DNA of 64,000 nucleotides from Ursus arctos (taxonomy: Eukaryota; Chordata; Mammalia; Carnivora; Ursidae), in the NCBI RefSeq assembly GCF_023065955.2, contig NW_026622952.1, positions 31,978,313 to 32,042,312 on the forward strand, given 5' to 3'. The notes beneath the pieces are model-generated. The model saw nothing but the letters and a program-made list of their open reading frames with translations, had not been told where the DNA came from and did no database searches. The position numbers and the translations under genes are program-made. Positions 35,081-46,994 of the stretch are shown here, piece after piece (the first letter of the stretch is position 1; the number at the start of each line of letters is the position of its first letter).

Positions 35081-36289
35081 GGTCTGTGTTGAAAGATTAT
35101 GCTACTTTGGATTATGCTTTGAATACCTTCCCTTATTCAGACTCCAAACCCATAGCAATGATAGATAAATTTTAAAAAAAGATAGTCAAGTTATGTCTCA
35201 GAAACCAAATAAAAAGAGGGAGATAAACCTGGCTGAAGACCTCAGCCTACTGTGTTCTAGGTCCTAGAGCAGAGGAATTAAATGATGGGGAGTTCGGCTC
35301 TTAGACTGTTCAGCATTGCTCTTCGTAAGCTGGAGGAGTGAAGTAACGTTTAAACTCAGGGTTTGGGGTAATGATATTCCACAAGAGGCGTGAGAAAGCT
35401 GTTGATTGAGGCTGCGGTTTATAGCAGGTGGGAAGACAGGCCCAAGCTCGCAATTAGATGCCGAGCCAAATAGTTGGATGGATCATTTGAATCATCAATT
35501 TCCCAATATTACCATAGTGCAGGGACACCAAACTGCTCATATGAGAGCTGAGTTTACATTCGGAGACTTGAGTGGCCAGATGTATAACCACCGTGCAAGG
35601 GGACTTTGGAGATGGTGGAATACAATACAAAAAGAGTGAATGAGGAGATAAAACTACTTAAAATTTTCCTATAGGCTATAAAGACAGTTAATACTACAAA
35701 GCCAAATATATCAATAATTAAAACATCAAATCAAAATAATTCAACAGCCTGAAAAAATTTGAAAGTATGTGTATGTCCCAAAGTTGTAAATGGACAAATG
35801 TCTATAAAATGAGAGACATTTATGGAATATAAGGACACTTGGGTGGCTCAGTTGGTTAAGCATCTGACTCTTGATTTCGGTTCAGGTCATGATCTCAGGG
35901 TTGTGAGATGGAGCTGCCTGTCAGGCTCCATGCTCAGCATAGAGTCTCCTTGGAATTCTTTCTCTCCTGCTCCCTCTGCCCCTCCCGCTGCTCATGTTCT
36001 TTCTTCTCTTTCTCTAAAATAAATAAGTAAAATCTTTGGGGAAAAAAAAAGAAATTTATAGAATATAAACAAATGACATCAAACAAGAATTGATATATAG
36101 GAAAATAATCAACTAGAAATAGTATATATTGTGACAGTCAATCTTAATTAAAATAATAGAATTACCTGAATATAAAAATAAATATTGGAGGAGCAATACT
36201 AGCAGAGACTTGTTTGTTTTTTATTTAAATTTAAGAAAATAAGTAAATCTTCACATTGAAAGTACTGAGCTAGATAAATAAACTTCCAT
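35081..36289. other. Low-copy DNA, possibly old L1/HAL1
   Basis: Less AT-rich from 35220 to 35640, with a 77-codon frame at 35406-35639 of unknown identity. It lies just upstream of L1/HAL1-like sequence in the same orientation, so it may be the 5' part of that element. A Can-SINE occupies 35833-36050. Confidence 0.3.
35833..36050 (+). mobile_element. Can-SINE with duplications
   Basis: GGACACTTGGGTGGCTCAGTTGGTTAAGC head, GATCTCAGGGTTGTGAGATGG middle, TAAAATAAATAAGTAAAATC tail. Duplications GACATTTATGGAATATAA (35815-35832) and GAAATTTATAGAATATAA (36051-36068) differ at two sites. The 66-codon frame 35822-36022 is SINE-derived. Confidence 0.96.
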
Positions 36290-37200
36290 ATCTTCTTAGG
36301 CACACTGTTATGAAACACAGATTATCAAAAATTAAGAGATCTTCAAGGCACTGAAGAAAGAGAAAATTGCCTATAAACAAATGAAATGAGATTGAAACAG
36401 ATTTCTCAGCAGTAAAATAGTTTTCAGGATACAGTATGTAATAGCTTCAAAGAAATGAAGGAAAATACCTATCCACATAAAACACATTCTCTACTAAAAT
36501 ATCATTGAAGAATTATACCAAATATAAATGAAGTCAGTCTTAGGAGAGTGAGCCAGCAAAGACCTTTTCTGAAAGAATAAGATGTGGCTTAGGTGAGAGA
36601 ACACTGAAGCCATAGTGAAGTATAAAAATTGATATAAAGATGAGGTATTGGCAAATTTAACTACCATTTGACAAACTATTAACTCACTTTTGGAGTTAAA
36701 AAAAGGAAACTGACTCAAGATAAAAATTACAATCTGGTGGTACCTGGGTAGCTCAGTTGGTTGACGTGTGACTCTTGATTTCAGCTCCAGTCATGATCTC
36801 GGGGTCATGAGATTGAGTCCTGCATCGGTCTCCATGCTCAGCACAGGGTCTGTTTGGCGTTCTCGCTCTCTCTCCTTCTGCCCCTCCCCTGCTTGCACAC
36901 ACTCTCCCTCTAAAGAAATAAATAAAATATTTAAAAAATAATAATCTGGTCAAGAATTCAGACTTGCAAGGGTGAAAGTGTTAGTTATAGGTAAATTTAG
37001 AACATTAAATGCATTAAGAACAAATAATTGACTATAATCATATCAATATTCATGTCAATAAACCAGAATAATACATCAAATTATACCTAAAGAAATTAGA
37101 AATAAGGAGATTATAACTGTAAAAGCACAATATAATAAATATAAAACAAAACAATGGAGAGGATCAGTTAAGCCAAATATGAATCTTTTAAAATATTTTT
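36290..37200 (+). mobile_element. Old L1/HAL1-like remnant, split by a SINE
   Basis: 'acagatttctcagcagtaaa', 'attctctactaaaatatcat' and 'tgaagaattataccaaatat' recall the ancient HAL1/L1M region encoding '..FSA..NPKYSAKISFKN..'. After the SINE (36739-36942), 'ttagaacattaaatgcatta', 'ctaaagaaattagaaataag' and 'caatggagaggatcagttaa' match the EN-RT linker of L1 ORF2. Frames are destroyed. Order relative to the RT piece at 34254 shows it is not the same intact element. Confidence 0.5.
36739..36942 (+). mobile_element. Can-SINE inserted in old L1
   Basis: GGTACCTGGGTAGCTCAGTTGG head, GATCTCGGGGTCATGAGATTG middle, AGAAATAAATAAAATATTT tail. 8-bp duplication AATCTGGT at 36731-36738 and 36943-36950. 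Confidence 0.94.
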
Positions 37201-38225
37201 ACCAAAAATTAATATATCAAAAATAGAAGAATAAAACAAAACATCAATTTGTTAACAGTACTTTATTTCAGATTTTTGTTATTAGTTGGAGTGAGGTGAA
37301 CTTTCTTTATATTTTTCAAAAATTTTCAAATTATCTACAAATGGACATATACCAATTTGGCAATTGGAATGAAAGGTAAATAAGCATCACTTTGTATAAA
37401 CTTGACACAAAGTTGACTGAACAATTCAACATGTCTACTTTTGTAAGAATTCTATCTCAAGTCAACAAAAGTCTTTACTATTATTATTTTTACATTTTCC
37501 ATATCCTTGACAGCAAAATAAAATTATTATGCCTTTGTTAATTTCCATTCTATGAGGCACTTTTTAAAGACATCCCTCCAAACAAACCAAACCAAAAACC
37601 AAAACAAAACAAAAAAACACAACAAAAACAACAACAACAAAAACAATGGGAAGAATGCATCAGAGATAAATCCACAACTCAGTTTCATGCTATCATACCA
37701 GTATCAACAACAACAAACAAAATATCATAGCAACTTTTCAGAATAATTAATAGGGACTTGCACTAATCACTAAAATATCAAGTACATAAAATTATAATTT
37801 TTCATATGATGGAACATGTAGATGATTCTAACAATACATTCTTAAATATCAGCTGTCTGCTATAATAGTAAAATCATTTGTCTAACCCGGAGAGAGAGGT
37901 AGGTAGATAGAAAGGTAGCTGGCTCTATATAGATATAGTTATGTATGAAGTTTAAGGTTCTATTCAAGTTTACCGCTCTTGTTAAAATACAAATAAATTC
38001 TTAATTATTGCTTTGGGTCATTCTCTCATAATTTTATCAATGGTAGAGGTCACATGCCTATTCTATATCTGATAGTCTCAGAGATGTTTAAATACATAAT
38101 TTTTAGCCGAAACCGTCTTGATTAGCCAACATGTGAAATAAAACTAGAATTTCTGAGAAATATCTATTCCTATTAATATAACCTTAATAATACAGAGTCA
38201 CATGAAGAGAAATGGATAGTTAAAA
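37201..38225. other. Unassigned AT-rich DNA
   Basis: 37270-37520 may be an old L1 3' UTR (T-rich with 'atctacaaatggacatatac'). 37575-37650 is an A/C-rich simple stretch with (CAA)n and (CAAAA)n. The frame 37552-37746 is made of that repeat. Confidence 0.4.
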
Positions 38226-38237
38226 TTTTGAAGCCTG

Positions 38238-38443
38238 GGGGCGCCTGGGTGGCACAGCGGTTAAGCGTCTGCCTTCGGCTCAGGGCGTGATCCCGGCGTT
38301 CTGGGATCGAGCCCCACGTCAGGCTCCTCCGCTATGAGCCTGCTTCTTCCTCTCCCACTCCCCCTGCCTGTGTTCCCTGTCTCGCTGGCTTTCTCTATCT
38401 CTGTCAAATAAATAAATAAATAAAATCTTTAAAAAAAATTTTT
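38238..38443 (+). mobile_element. Young arctoid-type Can-SINE
   Basis: Near-consensus copy: GGCGCCTGGGTGGCACAGCGG head, GATCCCGGCGTTCTGGGATC, CTCCCACTCCCCCTGCCTGTG, (AAAT)n tail with AAAATCTTT. Perfect 12-bp duplications TTTTGAAGCCTG at 38226-38237 and 38444-38455. Confidence 0.97.
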
Positions 38444-38455
38444 TTTTGAAGCCTG

Positions 38456-39589
38456 AGAATAACTTTTGCCATAGATATTTATGTTAATTATGCCTAAAGC
38501 AGCATAACCTTATTTATCCTAATTTGGTGGTGGTAGTAAAGTGATGCATTGAACTGACTTATAGCATTACCAGTTCAATTATAGTGTTCCTAGTTCAATA
38601 TATGTTTATTGATTCACATGGTAAGGTGCCTACAAACAAAATAATCTATGCAGTAGGATTTATTTTTAACATACGCGTTTCAAGATCACATTAAGGTAAT
38701 TTATAAATATCATTATGAAGAAAATAAATATGAAGTCCATAACCCTCAATGTGAAAGCCAAAAATATACATTACCACTGAACACTCATATGCCAACTCCA
38801 TTTAATATATGAAATAATGATTTAAAGCTATTTGGTGAGAATGATAATGTACTTTTTCTGTTATTTTTACTTCTCACATTCTGGCAGCTTTCCGTGTTTT
38901 AGCAAGGGATCATTTGAGGCTTTTTTTTTTTTCCTTTGCCAAAAAGATAAATATATTGACATAGGCTGGAAGAAAGATAAAACACAGTAAAATCATCCAA
39001 GGGAGGCATGAATGCATTTGAAGAATAGGTGGATTTTCTGTAGAACAAAAGGATGGTAAAAAACAAAATCTATATAGCTGTCAGAAATGATTTTGGACTC
39101 ATATTCTATTATCAGTCCATTCTACCAGGAAGATGAAGGATCTAGCATTATTCTTCACTTTGCATTATTCAACATTAGTATGAATGACTTCCTGGAAATC
39201 AAAATTAGAGTTTCATTTTTGTAACCATAGAGGAAGAATCGCTACTAGAAAGTCTGGAACCAAAAGCCTGAATGAACATGTTCTGTGTGCCCAAAACTTA
39301 TACAAAGTTTAAAGTTATTCAGAGGGATGAATAGATGCACTGTGGCCACAGATACTCTACGTAAGTAGGGGCACAGTAAAGGCTTACAGTGATCACGATT
39401 CCTGAAGATATAATCAGTTCAAACATGAAACATATTAAGAAAAATTACCATAAATTCAGTGAAAAGAACCAAAATACTTCTCTCTCTTATGCATTCTGTA
39501 ATATGGGAATATTACTTCTGCTCAAAATTATCTTTTTGATGGTACAAAACACTGTTTATTAAAAGCTTCATTGTAAATAACTCCAAAAT
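38456..39589. other. Unassigned AT-rich DNA
   Basis: No repeat or gene recognised apart from a T-run near 38921-38932. Confidence 0.4.
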
Positions 39590-39611
39590 TTATTTTTATT
39601 TATTTATTTGT

Positions 39612-39642
<31 letters not shown>

Positions 39643-39822
39643 TGAGAGAGAGAGAGCAGGGGCAAGGAGGGGCAGATGGAGAGGGAGAGAGAGAATCTTA
39701 AGCAGGTTCCACACTGAGCACGGAGCCCTGATATGGGGCTTGATCTCATGACCTTGATATCATGACCTGAGCCTAAGTCAAGAGTAGGATGTTTAACCGA
39801 CTGAGCAACGCAGATGCCCCCC
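39590..39822 (-). mobile_element. Can-SINE with expanded (TTTA)n tail
   Basis: Reverse copy whose tail has expanded into about 55 bp of TTTA units (39590-39644, one TTTG interruption). GAGAGAGAGAGAGCAGGGGC body and head complement CGACTGAGCAACGCAGATGCCCC follow. The tail has become a microsatellite. Confidence 0.93.
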
Positions 39823-40289
39823 CAGAATTATTCAGAGGCAGTTGTGTACAAGACCCCAACAGGTGTTTAAAATATTAGAAAAATTTTCAGTTTAATTTTG
39901 CTTTCCAAGTGCCTTTGACACTTAACTGAACTATTGTATCAAATAATCATTAATTTTACCTAACTTCCCTAACCAAGTAGATTGAAAGTGAAAAGGAAAA
40001 TAGGTAAATTCTATTTTGCTTATTTTCAGGAACATTGGGAAGTTTCATTATAGTTTAGTAATCTATGATAACCGTATATTTTGGATTTTAATTTTCTTTT
40101 GCAGATGCATTGTTCTAAAATTAACTTAAACACATAATTTTGTAAATACTATGTATAATTATCTGATTTTATTGACAAAATAATGGCCAATGTCTGAGAT
40201 AATCATACTTTTTAGAACATTTTTTTAAGAGACCATATTGTCCATGATGAAATTCACCACTCTTTTTAGATTTGTGTTGTTTTAAGCAG
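39823..40289. other. Unassigned AT-rich DNA
   Basis: Nothing recognised in about 470 bp. Confidence 0.4.
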
Positions 40290-40304
40290 AAATGATTCTA
40301 GTCA

Positions 40305-40604
40305 TCAGTAGGGGAAGAGAGGGATAAAGAAAGGGGGGGTAATCAGAAGGGGGAATGAAACATGAGAGACTGTGGACTCTGAGAAACAAATTGAGGGCCT
40401 CAGAGGGGAGGGGGGTGGAGGAATGGGATAGACCGGTGATGGGTAGTAAGGAGGGCACGTATAGCATGGTGCACTGGGTGTTATACGCAACTAATGAATC
40501 ATCGAGCCTTACATCGGAAACCGGGGATGTACTGTATGGTGACTAACCTAATATAATAAAAAATCATTAAAAAAAAAAATAATAAATAAAAATAAAATTA
40601 AAAA
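40305..40604 (+). mobile_element. Young 5'-truncated L1, 3' UTR only
   Basis: A 300-bp L1 3' end with the G-rich 3' UTR ('cagaggggaggggggtggag'), 'gcactgggtgttatacgcaa', 'atgtactgtatggtgactaa' and an A-rich tail. Perfect 15-bp duplications AAATGATTCTAGTCA at 40290-40304 and 40605-40619. The 3' UTR type is one I associate with bears and relatives. Frames at 40282-40546 on both strands are UTR-derived. Confidence 0.95.
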
Positions 40605-40619
40605 AAATGATTCTAGTCA

Positions 40620-41867
40620 AAAGTTGAGATAGCTAAATTTTTATTTTAATTTTGTTTCCCTACACTAAGAATCCATCTACTCGAGTCCTTCTGATAGGTT
40701 CAGCTGTCTTTTGGACCTTTCTCTTAGAAGCAAATAATCATTTCTCTGCTTGTTTGTTAGATTGCAATCCAACTGATAAATTAATGTACACTTTTAGTAC
40801 AATATATTCTTTCTGGATAAAAAATTGTGCTTTAATTGTGACAATTGTCCTTAAATATATATTCCCTGGAATCACATATTTTGAAATGCTGTTGGATGCA
40901 CTTTATGCATAAGCGAAGCAAAGGGAATCTCGCCTGAGTTAAAATAGCGGAGCATCTTCCCACAGCCTATGTTTTAATAGTGGGCAATGCTGCCTATATG
41001 TTCTGGCCTCCTTTATAAATGCAAATTACCAGATTTAATTTAAAAATACTGTTTTCCATGCTGAAACTCTATCAAAATACTGTATTTTATGTCACTCAGA
41101 TTCAATGATTTTTAAGAAATTTTTAGAATTTAAGAGTTTCATAGAATTATGCTACGACATTATCATCATGTGTAAGATGTTGCCATTAAATAAAAACCTG
41201 CCAGACAACAGGATACTGTAATTCCACAGATTCCCATTAAAATTGTCTAAGAAATTTGTTCACATGCTTACATCACCATTAAATATCCTAATATATTTAA
41301 ATTTACTGCACAGCTTTTCTGGTTCATCACAAATTGTAGAAATGCTTGGTGAAAATGCTAAATGTATGTGGCATAGAGCTGGAAAGGACAAACAGAATTA
41401 ATGATGATGTGTATTCCAAACAGACATGTGGTTTCTTACTATTTGGTTTCATTTATTTAAAATGGTGGAGTGAATCAAGATTTTATAATGGATGTAATAA
41501 CAGCATTCTCCCTAATCATGTAAGGCATATTAAGAACATTAGCCAGTGTGTAAGCATTCATTAACAGAACATTTACCTCCTTTCTTAACATTTCCAGAGC
41601 TGGGTCCCTTTTGTCTCCCATTTCGAATAATAACATTTCATTGTGAGCTAATCCCTAGCACAATAAATTCTGCAGGTCACTGTTGTACACATTTTCCTAG
41701 AAGTATCACAGATCTCTCCAGTGACTAAATAAAGCACTAGAATGTCCACCCCGCACCCTGTGACCTTGTGCCGCTATAAACGTTGACCCCACAGTGCTTT
41801 TCTCACCTTAACTCCCAATATCCTCAAAGAGAATAATAGTGTTTTCCTCTGGTTACAAAATACTCAG
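40620..41867. other. Unassigned, repeat-free DNA
   Basis: No transposon recognised in about 1.2 kb. The 86-codon frame 40652-40912 and the frame 41346-41564 have no domain or splice evidence. Confidence 0.4.
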
Positions 41868-42190
41868 TCCTGTGCATGCATGGCACTTTCTGTCTGCTCA
41901 GCTGGTTGTACTCAGGGTGTTCCTTCTGTCTGAAAAGTTTTTGTACACATATTTGCCAATCCAAATCCTATTCATCTTTTAAGGCCCTGCTGAAACAACA
42001 TCTGTATGAAGTTTCCTTAATCCAGCTAGGGTCTTTGCCCTCCTTCTCTGCCTGTTTTCCACTGACTGTCACTCCTAAGACATATACCAGATTATGCCCT
42101 AAGATAAATACTAACTATAGATATTTCTATGCATATTTATCTCCTGGTACCCTTAAGAACTGTGAGGACAAAAGCCTTACAAATTGCACT
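41868..42190 (+). mobile_element. L2 3' region
   Basis: Segments in L2 order: 'gctggttgtactcagggtgt', 'tccttctgtctgaaaag', 'cctattcatcttttaaggcc', 'ctgctgaaacaacatctgta', 'gaagtttccttaatcc', 'aactgtgaggacaaaa'. These parallel the L2 phrases for GCTGTTCCCTCTGCCTGGAA, CTTCAAGGCCCAGCTCAAAT and GAAGCCTTCCCTGA. The 108-codon frame 41876-42202 lies wholly inside it and is not a host gene. Confidence 0.75.
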
Positions 42191-42668
42191 TACATCAACT
42201 AAATGTTTCCGAAAGGAGGGCAAAGAAATGCCCCAAATTAAGCAGTGAAAATGATCAGTTAAACATGCTTTAACATTATTTATAACCATCTGTGGCATAT
42301 ATGAGTATTTGATAAATTTCTGCTATTTTTGTAATATCACAGCTAACACCTATTTAGACACATTTTGAGAAACAAACATGCCTATGGTTCTGTTTCCTTA
42401 TGAGCTTTTCATTCAAAGCTCTGCCTGTAAGAGGAAATAATAAGTTTCAGATGCTGATGCACTTTTACTGTAGCTAAGTTAATGCATAAAGATAAGGAGA
42501 AAATGCTCAAAAGAGAAAGCCCTGTATTTCTCATTTCTTATACCACAATGATCATTGTGGTGGTCGTACAAGGTTATCACCAGTACGTGTATGGAAGAAA
42601 ATAATTTTTACCAAATGGTGATACCCCACATTTGGGTTCAAGATTTGACTCTATTTCTAGGTCCATCC
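42191..42668. other. Unassigned DNA with a palindrome
   Basis: Unique sequence of about 480 bp carrying the perfect palindrome listed separately at 42542-42561. Confidence 0.4.
42542..42561. promoter_or_regulatory. Perfect 20-bp palindrome with SOX-like half sites
   Basis: ACCACAATGATCATTGTGGT equals its own reverse complement. It contains two ACAATG-type HMG-box half sites facing each other across the GATC centre, a layout reported for SOXE-type dimers. The palindrome is directly visible. Regulatory function is inference only. Confidence 0.3.
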
Positions 42669-42887
42669 TTTTTTTTTTTTTTTTAAGATTTATTTATTTA
42701 TTTTATAGAGAGAGTGAGAGCATGGGTGTGTGCAAGCAGGGGGAGGGGAGGAGGGAGACAGAATCCTCAAGAGATTCCTTGCTGAGCACAGAGCCTTGAA
42801 GTAGGGCTCAGTCCCAGGACCCTGCAATCATGACCTGAGCCGAAACCAAGATTCCACTGCCAACAGACTGATCCACTCAGGTGCCCC
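42669..42887 (-). mobile_element. Can-SINE, reverse, older type
   Basis: T-run, AAGATTTATTTATTTATTTT, GAGAGAGTGAGAGCATGGG, G-rich body, and diverged head complement ending CCACTCAGGTGCCCC. Divergence in the head shows age. No clean duplication. Confidence 0.93.
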
Positions 42888-45800
42888 TAGTTCCTTTTAA
42901 ACAGTGCCACACTTGACTTGCTTTTGTGTATCAAGCATGAGGTCAGTGGTGCTGAATAGTCTAGAAAGAGAAAATGTAACAGGTTTTTCACATAGGCTTA
43001 GACTTTGAGTCAGTGGACACAGTGTAAAAGAAGTGTCCTGGATTAATTCTCTGGAAGCTAATTTTATTGCTACTGGTGAAATTTCCTGGCAGCACTAGAA
43101 TTTTATTATCACTAGCTTATTTTTTCTGAATTATGTTAAGTATTTGCAAATGTAGACATAGATATTGGGTATAATATATTTCAGTGGTAAATTTTCTAAG
43201 CTCTAGAGAAAACATCTCTAAATTATTGTTAGAAAAATTGAATAAAAATCTCATTGAAGTATAAAAATTGGTATTTCTAGCTCAAAATGAAGCAAATTGA
43301 GTATTATTTATAAGTGCTTCCTCAACCCAATTGAAATTACTCTTATGATATTCACCCCACTTCATGAACATGATACTATTCTAAGTGGTTGTTATATACT
43401 GTGATTATTGGAGACCACTCCTGTGATTAAGTTATTGATAAATTTCACATGAGGCTATACCAGTATTGCATCACAAATATTAGGTTAAAAGACTATTTAT
43501 TACATTCAAGAATGTGCAACTTAATTCTCTGTCTTTAATTGGCTTAGCACCGTTCCCTTGGAGAATCTTTAATAGAGATCACTCTGGAGAGAAAACGAAA
43601 GAAAAGGGGAAGGAGGTCTATTGGAAGCAGCAGTGAGTGCAGTAATAGGGAACCCCCTGTGTACTATTCACAGGGTTCTTTGGGTAAGGATTCCAAGAGG
43701 TGGCTGAAAGCCATTCCCTGAAGATAATCTCAGATGAAGCATCTTTATGGGCATGACTGTGCAGAGAGAGTAGCACCAGATGTAGACATTTCACACCATC
43801 TGACTGAATACAGCCTTATCTCTCGGAGTGTAAATAAACTAACTCAAGAATGCTAGCAAATCTGGACCATCCAGATGGCCCTGGCAGACACTTAATTGAT
43901 AAGACAAGGAAACGTCTATTATTTAGTGTATATTCATTCTATTTTATGCTGTATTTTTAGATATATGTTCATTAAATGAACTGGAGTTGTGGGAAGTGAA
44001 ATAATGAAATCCTTTCAGTTTTTCCTCACACCACTGTCTTTGAAACCTAATAGTAGAACTCTCTTTCCTGTGGGGACAATATTTGTGGCAGATCCTGTAG
44101 CATTTGTAGTTATTTTAGATATTACAAGTCTAATTTTTCAGATATGATAGTGTTCAGTCTTATTTGAATCAAAATGTGACTCTTTCATTCAGTTCTATGC
44201 ATCTCCCCTTACCCCAGCTTGAACCTGAATTACGTCCAGAAACTTGCTTAAAGAAGGGGTGCTTGGTCACTTTCTTCTGTCTTCTTTTTCTGACTCTTTT
44301 CTTCAATAGTGGTTGTCCTTTCATACTACTCCTATGGTCAATTCAGAAGGAAGTTTCTTAACGATAAAAGCAAGGTCATAGGTGATTAGTGGATGGGTAA
44401 TCTGATGGTGTATCTGAGTTGCAATAGGAGACCCAATGAGTCTCTGTGCCCCAGGGGAATATTTAGTGGGTTCGTAAATTCTCCACCCCCCATGGGAGGT
44501 CTCACACTGCAACATTTCATAATGAGGTCATTATACCCCCAACAGTCTGCTTTTACTCTTTTCTGACTTCCTGCTTCTGGTGCTACACCATGGAAAGGCT
44601 CCTTCCGGGGGATGTCACCTCTCTCATAATGTCCATCAGTGTTCAAGGTGATTCATGCCTCTATCCCTTGTTTGTGGTTAGTATTTTCCTGGACCTGGAG
44701 ATAATATACTTGTGCCTCACCCTTTTTAATAGTTTCTTGCTTCCTCTTTAATCCTCTGTTCTATTCCTCTTTTACCTCAGCTTCACTTAAAAAGAAAAAA
44801 ATTGTCTAAGCCAGAGTCATGTATCTTGCACTCCAAACTCTAGGGTCTCCACATCAAGTTCTCTGGGTGATTGATTTGATTGATTTGAAGAAGTTAGATG
44901 TGTGGAGGAGGAACATAGAACAGTCTAACAATTCTTCCCAAAAATTACTGCTCATCTTTCTTTCTTTATATGTAAGATTTAGATAGTACAGGATAAAGGT
45001 TGAAGACCCAGCTTTGGGCTAAAACCTTACAAAGTCCTTCATACATGAGCAAACATTTTTCTTATTTATGTGAGAATACTTATCACCAATTATGCCCAGT
45101 TTTGGTTCTCAGTTGAAACTGAGACAACAGGAGGTAACTTTTTAAATATCCAGTTACTTAGACATTGCAACTATTTGTTCATTAACATGGCAAGTATGTT
45201 TGTTTGTTGTCTTCAGTTTGATATCATGTAATCTTTTAAAAAGACATTTAAGCATTGAACTACATTCCCTTCTTGCTCCCCAGGGGGGAAAAATGGAATA
45301 TTTATTGGAGCTGAATTGTTTGATACAAAAAATTTAGAGATATCTCTGTGATCCTATTAAGCAGAACCATAATTATTATGTAGTAGTTACTGGCCATTCA
45401 GGAACATACAAAATAGTTATCTTGTTTGATAAGAAATTTAAAAATTAGATTAATGATAATAACTATACATTATAGCAAAATATTCTATAAGGGAAAGGAA
45501 AAAGGTTTTAGTAAGGTTTCTATAGGATATATGGAGTAGATCCATTTTCTTAGTCTATTGGATTAATAATAAATTGTGAAAAATGTCCACAGAGAATCCT
45601 GGCATATTTCAGCTATTTTATAATAGTGAAGGGAGTTTTTACCTGAATTTCCACTGGACTCAAAATATAAAGAGAAATTGGAAAGCCAAGCGACCAGAAT
45701 TCAAATGTCAGAGTTCAAGAATGTGACCAAAATTAAAGCTGTATCAAAAGTAAGCAGATTATCAGGCCCCGAGTGCATAGATAGGGCTATGCCTGTTATA

Positions 45801-46048
45801 TACACATGTTTACCCAAAGTATTTTATATATACCAAGCATTTTGTGGACAGAGGCTGAATTCTAGAAAAAAACACGTAAAACATTCTTTTTTTCAAACTC
45901 ATTTTCAGAAATTAGTTTAATACAAAAGGGTTCTTAATAATCTTTAATCATCAATATATGATCACGTAGTTTGGAAAAAATATTATTTAAGGCTAAAATC
46001 ACTTTATTTCATATGTTTTGCCTAATTTTACCTTGATAGTTTTGGGGT
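42888..46048. other. 3.2 kb of repeat-poor unassigned DNA
   Basis: No transposon family recognised. 43550-44160 and 44200-44700 are less AT-rich than the flanks. Overlapping minus-strand frames (44321-44515, 44386-44646, 64 and 86 codons) and a plus-strand frame 45678-45920 show no known motif. An old LTR or a conserved element are both possible. Confidence 0.35.
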
Positions 46049-46331
46049 TTTTTTTTGTATTTTTTTTAACCCCCTTCACCAGTTTTACCCATCCCCCACC
46101 CCTTGCCTCTGGCAACCACCAGTATGTTCTCTGTATCTGTGACCTCATTTTTTTTGTTTGTTTGTTATATACCACATATAAATGAGATGATACTGTATTT
46201 ATCTTTCTTTGTCTGACTTAATTCACTTGGTACAACATCAGGAAGTTCTATGCATATTGTTACAATGACAGGATTCACATTTTTTAATGGCTGGATAGTA
46301 TTCTGTTGCATATATATGTTATATTTTAATT

Positions 46332-46368
<37 letters not shown>

Positions 46369-46790
46369 GTTATGGCTTCTTTATCCATTCACTGATTGAT
46401 AGATACTTAAAATGTTTCCATATCTTGGCTATTATAAATAATGCTACAGTGAACATGGGGATGCATATTATCTTTTCAGTTTAGTATTTTTGTTTTCATT
46501 GGGTAATATCCATCAGTGGAACTGCTGGATCATATCATAGTTTTTTTTTTTTTAAATTTTTTATGAAACTGTTTTCCATAGTGAATAATTAATTCACATT
46601 CCCACCAAGAGTGCGCTATTGTTCCCTTTTCTCTACATCCCTGTCAGAACTGGTTACTTCTTTGTGTATCTTGTTGATCGATTTGTAGATATTGAACCAT
46701 CCTTGCATCCTTGGAATAAATCCCATTCAAATCTGGAAATGTATTGATGAATTGAATTTGCTAATATTTTGTTGAGGATTTTAGCTTGAT
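46049..46790 (-). mobile_element. Internally deleted L1 fragment
   Basis: Reverse-orientation 3' UTR and ORF2 end: 'ctctggcaaccaccagtatg', 'ccacatataaatgagatgat', 'atggctggatagtattctgt', 'aataatgctacagtgaacat', 'ccacattcccaccaagagtg'-like words. Near 46670 it jumps to a region much further upstream in ORF2 ('gaaccatccttgcatccttg', 'gctaatattttgttgaggat'). Either an internal deletion of several hundred bases or two adjacent fragments. A CA run is embedded. Confidence 0.85.
46335..46367. repeat. (AC)n microsatellite inside L1
   Basis: About 16 AC units in the position where related L1s carry a short TATATA/TGTGTG tract before the 'cttctttatccattca' segment. An L1-internal simple tract has expanded. 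Confidence 0.95.
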
Positions 46791-46993
46791 AGTTTCAATG
46801 AAACACAATAGTATTAAAAGTTAACTAGAAACCTTTTAGGAATGAATTTATATCATCCCTAAATCATTGTGATCTATATTATGCAATAATTTTATTTAAT
46901 CATAAATAAATGATTATAAATAATACATTATGACTAGAATATGGTCACTGTACTTCAAAAGGCAAAATAATACCCTCAAGATAAATACCCTCA

Positions 46994-46994
<1 letters not shown>

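Noticed and set aside
35822..36022. Frame beginning MEYKDTWVAQLVKHLTLD
   Set aside because: This WVAQLVK-type peptide is the usual translation of the Can-SINE head (compare the antisense copy at 3293-3502).
41876..42202. 108-codon plus-strand frame with several cysteines
   Set aside because: Coincides with an L2 3' region, so it is repeat-derived.
44386..44646. 86-codon minus-strand frame considered as a pseudogene
   Set aside because: No protein family recognised from the residues; nothing beyond the open frame supports it.
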